The notes under the pieces are model-generated. The model did not search any database and was not told where the DNA came from. It saw only the letters and a program-made list of their open reading frames with translations. From contig UCCS01000100.1 of assembly GCA_900470965.1 (NCBI GenBank), positions 1 to 45,360 on the forward strand: DNA of 45,360 nt, in the 5' to 3' direction. Made by a program: the position numbers and the translations under genes. This document shows, piece by piece, positions 39,631-45,360 of this stretch. The stretch's first letter is position 1. Each line of letters begins with the position of its first letter. The DNA is from Hyphomicrobiales bacterium (lineage in GTDB: Bacteria; Pseudomonadota; Alphaproteobacteria; Rhizobiales; Rhizobiaceae).

Positions 39631-39646
39631 ATAGTAGTGGTGACAA
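39619..39646 (-). promoter_or_regulatory. Promoter of the hutI-hutH-hutG-hutU-hutD operon
   Basis: On the minus strand TTGTCA (39646-39641) is followed after 16 bp by TATACA (39624-39619), about 30 bp upstream of hutI. The -10 box is inside the palindrome at 39617-39630. Confidence 0.5.
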
Positions 39647-39711
39647 GTGGAAATTTATGGCCCTGTGCACAAAGGCAAGCGGCGGGCCAATAAGAAAGAA
39701 GGGGAGCAATC

Positions 39712-41058
39712 ATGACGAAACTTCATGGAACGACTGCCTTGCTGGCCGAGGGCTGGCGCAAGAATGTGCGCCTGACGCTCGAAAACGGCCGCATTTCCGC
39801 AATCGAGACGGATGTCGCGCCTAATGCCGATGACGAGCGCCATGCCACCCTTTTGCCGGCTATGCCAAACCTCCACAGCCATGCCTTTCAGCGGGCGATG
39901 GCGGGGCTTGCCGAAGTGCGCGGTCCGGCCAATGACAGCTTCTGGAGCTGGCGCACTGTCATGTATAAGTTCGGCCTGTCGATGACGCCTGACCATGTCG
40001 AGGCGGTGGCAGCCAAGCTCTATATGGAAATGCTGGAATCCGGCTTTAGCCGCGTCGGTGAGTTCCATTATCTGCATCACGACAAGGACGGCAGCCCCTA
40101 TGCCAATATCGCCGAAATGGCCGAACGGATCGGTGCTGCGAGTGCGGAGACCGGCATCGGATTGACACTGCTGCCGGTTCTCTACGCCCATTCCGGCTTC
40201 GGCGGCGCCGCACCCATTGAAGGACAGCGCCGCTTCATCAACTCCGCAGACAGTTTTGCGCAGCTGATGGACGGCTGCCGAAAAGTCACGGACCGGCTCC
40301 CCGGCGCTGAGATCGGTGTTGCGCCGCACAGCCTGCGCGCCGTCACGCCGGACGAGCTGTCTGTCGCGATCGGGCTTGCCGGCGACGGCCCCATCCACAT
40401 TCACGTCGCCGAACAGGTCAAGGAAGTCGAGGATTGCCTGGCGTGGTCCGGCGCAAGGCCTGTCCAATGGCTGCTTGAGAATGCACCGGTCGATCAGCGC
40501 TGGTGCCTCATCCACGCGACCCACATGACCGATGACGAAACACGCCAGATGGCAAGGAGCGGCGCCATTGCCGGCCTCTGCCCGATTACCGAAGCCAGTC
40601 TCGGCGATGGGACATTTTCGGCGCCCCTGTTCCTGTCGGAAGGCGGGCGCTTCGGCATCGGTTCCGATTCCAACATTCTGATTTCCATCGCCGAGGAACT
40701 TCGTCAGCTCGAATATTCCGAGCGTCTCGCGCTGCGTGCCCGCAATGTTATCGCATCGACGGGCGGTTCCACGGGCCAGGCGCTCTTCGAACAGGCACTT
40801 GCTGGCGGTGGCGCGGCATTGAAGGCGCCGGCGGGTCTTGTCGCCGGCAACCATGCCGACATCATATCGCTCGAGACCAATGCCGTTTCCTACCTCTCCG
40901 AGGACCGGCTTCTCGATCACTGGATTTTTGCCGGTGGTGTGTCGGTCGACTGCGTCTGGTCGCTCGGCCGCAAGCAGGTCGAAAAGGGCCGGCATCTGCG
41001 CCGCGACCTGATTGACCGCCGCTTCATCGCCGCGATGAACGAGCTGTTGGCAGCATGA
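39712..41058 (+). CDS. hutF: Formimidoylglutamate deiminase
   Basis: A 448-aa metal-dependent deiminase of the amidohydrolase superfamily. It converts N-formimino-glutamate to N-formylglutamate and ammonia. Metal and substrate motifs: MPNLHSHAFQRAMAGL (about 51-66) with the H-x-H pair, the His-Ile-His-Val-Ala-Glu-Gln segment near residue 228, LeuIleHisAlaThrHisMet near residue 264 and GSDSNILI near residue 318. ATG 39712 follows GAAGGGGAGC. It is divergent from hutI, and hutC follows 54 bp later on the same strand, so the two probably share a transcript. Its presence together with HutG shows that the five-step formylglutamate branch is used here. Confidence 0.95.
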   Translation: MTKLHGTTALLAEGWRKNVRLTLENGRISAIETDVAPNADDERHATLLPAMPNLHSHAFQRAMAGLAEVRGPANDSFWSWRTVMYKFGLSMTPDHVEAVAAKLYMEMLESGFSRVGEFHYLHHDKDGSPYANIAEMAERIGAASAETGIGLTLLPVLYAHSGFGGAAPIEGQRRFINSADSFAQLMDGCRKVTDRLPGAEIGVAPHSLRAVTPDELSVAIGLAGDGPIHIHVAEQVKEVEDCLAWSGARPVQWLLENAPVDQRWCLIHATHMTDDETRQMARSGAIAGLCPITEASLGDGTFSAPLFLSEGGRFGIGSDSNILISIAEELRQLEYSERLALRARNVIASTGGSTGQALFEQALAGGGAALKAPAGLVAGNHADIISLETNAVSYLSEDRLLDHWIFAGGVSVDCVWSLGRKQVEKGRHLRRDLIDRRFIAAMNELLAA

Positions 41059-41112
41059 CGACCTTTCCTCGGCGCTTCCCAGGCGTTACAGCGGAGGAAG
41101 AGCCGGAGCGTG

Positions 41113-41841
41113 ATGATGAATGAACCAAAGGAAACGACCTTACACCAGCGTATCCTCACGGATATCGAAGGTCGCATCGTCTCGGGCGAATGGCCGCCGG
41201 GTTACCGCATTCCGTTCGAAATAGAGCTGACGAAGCAATATGACTGCTCGCGTATGACGGTGAACAAGGCTCTGAGCCAGCTGGTGAAGTCCGGTCTCAT
41301 CGAGCGCCGCAAGAAATCCGGCAGCTTCGTCATCCAGCCACAGGCGCAGTCCGCAGTGCTCGAGATTCACGATATCAAGGCGGAGGTCCAGTCCCTCAAT
41401 CTCGCCTATTCCTACAAGGTCGCAAAGCGTATCCGCAGGAAGGCACAGGCGCAGGACCGGCAGATGCTGGACCTGCAGCAAAATTCCAGTCTCGTCGAAA
41501 TCATCTGCACCCACTACGCTGGGACGCAACCGTTTTGCCTGGAAAAGCGATTGATCAACCTGCAAACAGTGCCGGAAGCCGCAGATGAGGAATTCGGGGA
41601 AACCGCACCTGGTCCCTGGCTTCTGAGCCAGGTTCCGTGGAGTGCGGCTGAACACAAGATCTTTGCGATCGGCGTGGAAGAGGAAGAGGGCGCCATGCTT
41701 TCGATCCCGCCGGCCACCGCATGCCTCGTCGTCGAACGCCGCACCTGGAACAAGTCTGGACCGGTCACGCATGTGCGCTTTGTTTATCCCGGCAATCGCC
41801 ATGCGCTTTATGCGCGCTTCACACCGGAAGCGGTGAAGTAG
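41113..41841 (+). CDS. hutC: Histidine utilization repressor HutC (second HutC-like gene)
   Basis: A 242-aa GntR/UTRA regulator, the size of classical HutC. The winged helix includes ThrLeuHisGlnArgIleLeuThrAspIleGluGlyArgIleValSerGlyGluTrpProPro, then SRMTVNKALSQLVKSGLI, strongly typical of HutC. The UTRA domain ends with ValValGluArgArgThrTrp and later Val-Arg-Phe-Val-Tyr-Pro-Gly-Asn-Arg-His. Three start codons are possible (GTG 41110, ATG 41113, ATG 41116); GGAG at 41104-41107 suits the ATGs. It follows hutF on the same strand and ends in a hairpin at 41862-41890. It should repress the hut genes through the palindrome at 39617-39630 and respond to urocanate. The first HutC-like protein (32897-33652) is clearly different in sequence, so the two may split the importer and enzyme operons. 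Confidence 0.92.
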   Translation: MMNEPKETTLHQRILTDIEGRIVSGEWPPGYRIPFEIELTKQYDCSRMTVNKALSQLVKSGLIERRKKSGSFVIQPQAQSAVLEIHDIKAEVQSLNLAYSYKVAKRIRRKAQAQDRQMLDLQQNSSLVEIICTHYAGTQPFCLEKRLINLQTVPEAADEEFGETAPGPWLLSQVPWSAAEHKIFAIGVEEEEGAMLSIPPATACLVVERRTWNKSGPVTHVRFVYPGNRHALYARFTPEAVK

Positions 41842-41861
41842 GCCGGATTTCCGAATGAAAA

Positions 41862-41890
41862 GCGTCCGGTCACCTCGTATGACCGGACGC
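41862..41890 (+). terminator. Stem-loop after hutC
   Basis: GCGTCCGGTC (41862-41871) pairs perfectly with GACCGGACGC (41881-41890) around a 9-nt loop, 20 bp after the hutC stop. The following CCGTTATTG has few T residues, so termination may be partial or Rho-assisted. Confidence 0.65.
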
Positions 41891-41991
41891 CCGTTATTGC
41901 CGCCGCACTGGGTCGACAGCTTCTCATAGAAAGCGGTTTCAGCGCCGTCAACATCCCGAAATTCAGGGTATTGCGTAAGTTAACGCTTACC

Positions 41992-42168
41992 TTAAATCAT
42001 TGGACGCTCACGGATTATTGCCCGCATTTCCTGGAAGCAGGCGAGCAATGATTTTGCCTTTGCAGTGGAAACCGGCCCGCTTTCATCGACGATATCGAGG
42101 ACGCCAATTGCGGCGATGTGGACGGCTGGCGGAGCCGAGCGCGCAGCCTCCTTAACGTTGCGCGCCAT
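41992..42168 (-). CDS. Possible small hypothetical protein (58 aa)
   Basis: On the minus strand ATG 42168 opens a 58-codon frame that ends in TAA at 41992. The product has Ala-Pro-Pro-Ala-Val-His-Ile-Ala-Ala-Ile-Gly-Val-Leu in the first half and a helical, charged second half ending Glu-Arg-Pro-Met-Ile. No family is recognised and the ribosome site is weak (GGAT). It is the only plausible gene in the 560-bp gap between hutC and the SulP gene. The rest of the gap (42169-42403) shows no supported gene. Confidence 0.3.
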   Translation of the reverse strand: MARNVKEAARSAPPAVHIAAIGVLDIVDESGPVSTAKAKSLLACFQEMRAIIRERPMI

Positions 42169-42403
42169 AGATCCGTTGGAAGCATCGGAACCCGTGCCCG
42201 CCCATGGAGCACGCGAGACAGCTCAGTCGATGTTTAGTTATGGGCGCGATCAGCGTTGAAAATGGGCGCGATGTCCAGGAAAGCGCAAATGGGCCGCGGC
42301 GCAGCTGATAATTTTTTAGTCGTGAAACCAGATGCTTGTGGACCATTCGATAATGCAGGAGGATAGCGGCTCGCCTGAGTAAGAAGGATATTATCCCACA
42401 GCC

Positions 42404-44023
42404 ATGAAATGGAACTGGCGTGATGCTGTCGCCGGCCTTTCGGTCGCCGGTCTTCTGCTCCCGGAAGCGATTGCCTACTCCTCAATCGCGGGGTTGACGC
42501 CTCGCCATGCGGTTACCGCAACAATCGCTGGATGTACGGCCTATTTCTTCATTGGTCGTTGCCGTTTCGCGGTTGTTTCACCGACATCGTCCTCTGCCGC
42601 GATCCTCGCGGCAATGCTCATGTCTATGGACGTGCCCGCGTCACAGAAGGCGCTATTTGCAGCTGTTGTCGTCGCGCTTGCAGGTCTTGTCTTCCTGATT
42701 GCCTCGGCGATGGGGCTTGGATACTTGGCTGGCGTAATATCCAGACCTGTCCTGCGGGGCTTCGCCTTCGGTACCGCCCTTCTGATCACGATCAAGCAGT
42801 TGCCGACCATTTTTGGCTTGAGCAATGCTGATATCCAACCTTGGGAAATCCTCCGTTCCGCTCTGGCGCGGTTTCACGAATGGAACCTCATCAGCCTCGG
42901 GCTCGCGCTATTCGCATTCGTCTGCCTTCTCGCCATGCGCCGTTACCGTGAGATTCCGGGCAGTCTGTTTGTGACTCTGGGGGCCGCGGCGATTTCTTTC
43001 CAGTTCAATCTCGAGGGTCTGGGCGTGCCGGTCGTCGGGCCTGTCAGCCTCGCGATCGGTTGGGACGCGTTCGCCGCGCCCGATTTGCATGGTGTCGAGC
43101 ATATTGCTCGCTACATCCTGCCTCTCGTGCTGATTGTCTTTGCCGAGTCCTGGGGCACTGTACGAAGCCTATCGCTGCTTCATGGTGAAGTCGTGGACGC
43201 AAACCGCGAATTGCGCGCAATCGGGGTGGCCAATATTGCAAGCGCTCTTGTCCAGGGCATGCCGGTCGGCGCCGGCTTCTCGGCAGGGTCCGCCAGCGAA
43301 GCGGCGGGATCGCAGAGCAGGCTCTCGTCTTTGCTCGCCGCAGCTTTCCTCGCTGCTTTCTGCCTTTTCGGTGTGAAACTCCTCGCTTATATTCCCCAAA
43401 CGGTACTCGCCGCCGTGATCGTGAGCGTACTCCTACACTCGCTCGATCCATCTCCGGTCATGCATATTCTGCGTGTCGGTCGCGACCGGTTTCTTCTCAT
43501 CTTTGCTGCCTGTGGCGTGCTTCTGTTCGGTGTCCTGAATGGCATGCTAATCGCGGTTGCGCTTTCATTCGTCCTGTTTTTGAAGCGACTTACGGTCGCG
43601 AGGGTGATTACACTCGGCAGACTTCGCCAGACACGCGATTTTGTCGACGTGGAACGCCATGCCGACGCCACCGAGATCGCCGGCATTGGCATATTCAGGC
43701 CAGCTCAGCCCCTCTTTTTCGCCAACGCCGAATTGGTATTATCGGAAATCGCGACACATGCGCTTTCCAATAGAAGCACGCTTTCCGTCATCGTCAGTCT
43801 GGAAGAAAGCGTCGATCTCGACAGTACCGGCTTCGATGCTCTCGTCGAATTCGACACGTTGCTGCACAAGGCCGGCAAGCGCGTCTATTATGCCCGCGTG
43901 CATGACTGGATCAGGGATCTGATGGAATCGGCCGGCGAAGCGGAGTTGGCAAGCCGGTGCAATTTCAGTGTCGACGATGCCGTCACACAGGCTGTGGCAG
44001 ACGCCGCGAGTCCGACGGAATGA
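42404..44023 (+). CDS. SulP-family anion transporter with STAS domain
   Basis: A 539-aa inner-membrane transporter. The N-terminal SulP part begins WRDAVAGLSVAGLLLPEAIA, the conserved first span, and Tyr-Ser-Ser-Ile-Ala-Gly-Leu-Thr-Pro; ten or more hydrophobic segments run to about residue 400. A cytoplasmic STAS domain (about 425-530) ends the protein and contains Val-Asp-Leu-Asp-Ser-Thr-Gly-Phe-Asp-Ala-Leu, the usual STAS loop. SulP proteins carry sulfate, bicarbonate, dicarboxylates or other anions; the substrate cannot be told. The start at ATG 42404 is preceded by AAGAAGGA at a rather long spacing of 15 bp. It seems to stand alone, between hutC and a leftward LacI-type gene. Confidence 0.88.
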   Translation: MKWNWRDAVAGLSVAGLLLPEAIAYSSIAGLTPRHAVTATIAGCTAYFFIGRCRFAVVSPTSSSAAILAAMLMSMDVPASQKALFAAVVVALAGLVFLIASAMGLGYLAGVISRPVLRGFAFGTALLITIKQLPTIFGLSNADIQPWEILRSALARFHEWNLISLGLALFAFVCLLAMRRYREIPGSLFVTLGAAAISFQFNLEGLGVPVVGPVSLAIGWDAFAAPDLHGVEHIARYILPLVLIVFAESWGTVRSLSLLHGEVVDANRELRAIGVANIASALVQGMPVGAGFSAGSASEAAGSQSRLSSLLAAAFLAAFCLFGVKLLAYIPQTVLAAVIVSVLLHSLDPSPVMHILRVGRDRFLLIFAACGVLLFGVLNGMLIAVALSFVLFLKRLTVARVITLGRLRQTRDFVDVERHADATEIAGIGIFRPAQPLFFANAELVLSEIATHALSNRSTLSVIVSLEESVDLDSTGFDALVEFDTLLHKAGKRVYYARVHDWIRDLMESAGEAELASRCNFSVDDAVTQAVADAASPTE

Positions 44024-44131
44024 AGCCGGCATTGCCGGGCAGAACAGCGAGCGCCGCAGACGTCATGCGCATCCGGCCACGAAGTTCTCCGATCCGACCT
44101 CGCCAAGATCAACTGGGTCCGCACCGGACGC

Positions 44132-45220
44132 TTACGCTTCCTGCGCTTCCGGAATGAGGGGCGGCACCTGGATGACGACAGGTTTGTTCGCTCCGGATTC
44201 GATGAGCTCGAACACCTTGTTCAGCATACCCGGCACGTCCTGGCGCACCATTTCGATGCCGTTTCCAAGCAGGGTGACGAAGGGGTCCCAGTCGAAACAA
44301 CCGAGCACCAGACTGCGATCGTCGAGATGGCCGGAGCGGCGGATCCAGCGCATGACGCCTTCGAGCGAGATTGTCGAGTTGACGAACATGCCCTTGGGCA
44401 GTGCATTGCCGCCAAGGGCTCGCTCGTCCAACGCCTTTTCAGCCTTTTCCGGCGCATAGCCGCAGGCAAGGATATTTTCCTCATGCACGGCAACGCCGAG
44501 GTCCGCATGTGCCCCGCGAAAGCCGCGGATACGCTCGGCGGTGTTGTGGTCGCTGCCGCGGCCACCGATGAAGAGCAGCGGCTCCATCTTGCCGAGCCGT
44601 TGCTCGCTGTTTTTCAGGATGCGACGCGTCAGCTCGCGTGCGCCGGCGAAATTGTCCGAGATGACGGAGGGGGCAAGCGCACCGGGCAGGTCGAGATTGA
44701 GGCTGCGCACGCCGGCAGCCGCACACATTTCGGTAATACGGTCGGGGTCCGTGGCACCCGTCGCGATCAGGCATTCGACCTGATAGGAGAGCATGGTGCG
44801 CGCTGCCTCGACCTCCAGCTGAGGGTCGCGGCGCGTGCAGGTGATGATCGGGAAAAGGCCGCGCGCACGCGCCATGTCCTCGAAGAGTTCGACGATCGAG
44901 CCGAAGTAGCGGTTGTCGTATTTTGGCACGATCATGCCGATGATGTGGGACTTTTCGCGCCTCAGCAGGCTTGCCTGCATGTTTAGCGCATAACCCTGTT
45001 CCTCGGCGATCCGCATGATCTTTTCGGCAAGCTGGCTGCTGATCCTGCGCTTCTTCCAATTGCCGTTGAGCACGGCGCTGACGGCGCTGGCGGATGTGCC
45101 GGCAAGCTCCGCCAGATCGTAAATCGTCGTCCTCTTCGTCTGCTTCACCTGATTCAAAATGTCGTCTCCGTTTGACGGTAACTTGACATCAATCGGAGGA
45201 AGTGGCAATTCTTGCTTCAT
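44132..45220 (-). CDS. LacI-family transcriptional regulator
   Basis: A 362-aa LacI-type regulator. The HTH covers residues about 31-80: TTIYDLAELAGTSASAVSAV, then Leu-Asn-Gly-Asn-Trp-Lys-Lys-Arg-Arg-Ile-Ser, with the hinge segment Leu-Asn-Met-Gln-Ala-Ser-Leu-Leu-Arg-Arg. The periplasmic-binding-protein-like ligand domain starts at Ile-Ile-Gly-Met-Ile-Val-Pro (about 95) and runs to the end. Oddities are a 30-residue leader before the HTH, where most LacI proteins start almost at once, and a short insertion in the HTH turn (Asn-Trp-Lys-Lys-Arg). ATG 45220 is used; a GTG at 45148 would remove most of the leader. Its regulated genes presumably lie to the right, outside the window. Confidence 0.88.
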   Translation of the reverse strand: MKQELPLPPIDVKLPSNGDDILNQVKQTKRTTIYDLAELAGTSASAVSAVLNGNWKKRRISSQLAEKIMRIAEEQGYALNMQASLLRREKSHIIGMIVPKYDNRYFGSIVELFEDMARARGLFPIITCTRRDPQLEVEAARTMLSYQVECLIATGATDPDRITEMCAAAGVRSLNLDLPGALAPSVISDNFAGARELTRRILKNSEQRLGKMEPLLFIGGRGSDHNTAERIRGFRGAHADLGVAVHEENILACGYAPEKAEKALDERALGGNALPKGMFVNSTISLEGVMRWIRRSGHLDDRSLVLGCFDWDPFVTLLGNGIEMVRQDVPGMLNKVFELIESGANKPVVIQVPPLIPEAQEA

Positions 45221-45284
45221 CGATTGAGCAAAGTTGCGCAATCGATGATACAAGCCGGTCAACGGCCGGTGCAGGGAGGTATTT

Positions 45285-45360
45285 CTAAGAAGCTGCGGAG
45301 AGGTTGTCCTTTTGCAGGGGCGCTTTGCTCGTCGTTTTCATGCCGGCGAAGGCTGCGGCG
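45285..45360 (-). CDS. Possible C-terminal end of a gene beyond the right edge
   Basis: A minus-strand frame enters from the right edge and stops at 45285-45287 after 24 codons (ending Gln-Lys-Asp-Asn-Leu-Ser-Ala-Ala-Ser). Too little is visible to name it or to be sure it codes. If real, it lies 64 bp upstream of lacI in the same direction. Confidence 0.25.
   Translation of the reverse strand, partial: AAAFAGMKTTSKAPLQKDNLSAAS

Noticed and set aside
42234..42485. An 83-codon minus-strand frame before the SulP gene
   Set aside because: No family resemblance, it overlaps the SulP start and promoter region, and a ribosome site is lacking.
1..45360. CRISPR arrays, tRNA or rRNA genes, intact insertion sequences, plasmid replication genes
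   Set aside because: Nothing resembling regularly spaced repeats, RNA gene consensus segments, complete transposases or repABC was seen on reading through. A sensitive tRNA or IS search was not possible here.

Overview
The window looks like a chromid, plasmid or chromosomal segment of a member of the Rhizobiaceae (Rhizobium/Agrobacterium type). The reasons are high-GC codon use, dense ABC importer operons each with its own GntR, LysR or LacI regulator, an AraFGH-type arabinose importer, and a complete rhizobial-style hut cluster. This assignment is inferred from gene content and style; no rRNA or tRNA gene was seen.

Layout. (1) 1-1310, minus strand: start of an amidase and a BMP-family binding protein behind a good sigma70-like promoter. 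(2) 1391-7793: sugar block, with an SDR dehydrogenase and an aldose 1-epimerase divergent from araF-araG-araH and a GntR/FCD regulator. (3) 7930-9734: a second GntR/FCD regulator and a DapA/HypD-like lyase with a perfect 16-bp palindrome (8707-8722) in between. (4) 9859-12986: XRE regulator, GNAT-like acyltransferase, three very small proteins of unknown function and a LysR regulator. (5) 12987-13854: gene-poor, with a serine-resolvase fossil. (6) 13855-24744: MmgE/PrpD protein, two LysR paralogues, then a peptide-type ABC operon (two permeases, fused double ATPase, penicillin-binding-fold hydrolase, binding protein) and an AbgB-like M20 hydrolase. (7) 24746-26821: accessory patch with a decayed Nudix gene, a complete TacA-TacT toxin-antitoxin pair and small ORFs of uncertain status. 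(8) 26885-41841: histidine block. One minus-strand operon carries a polar amino-acid ABC importer, a histidine ammonia-lyase paralogue and a SolA-like flavin oxidase, with a HutC-type repressor divergent from it. Next come hutI-hutH-hutG-hutU-hutD (minus), hutF (plus) and a second hutC-type repressor. (9) 42404-45360: SulP/STAS transporter, LacI regulator and a possible truncated gene at the edge.

How it works together. Histidine imported by the ABC system would be converted by HutH, HutU, HutI, HutF and HutG through urocanate, imidazolonepropionate, formiminoglutamate and formylglutamate to glutamate. Two HutC-like repressors and a perfect palindrome (39617-39630) overlapping the hutI promoter suggest control by urocanate.

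The most unusual element is the second lyase-fold protein (28025-29518). It keeps much of the HAL framework but lacks the Ala-Ser-Gly triad that forms the MIO cofactor and lacks the tyrosine equivalent to Tyr280, while a canonical HutH is encoded 7 kb away. Its operon partner is a SolA-like N-methyl amino acid oxidase, so the operon may process a modified histidine or related amine. That function is inference.
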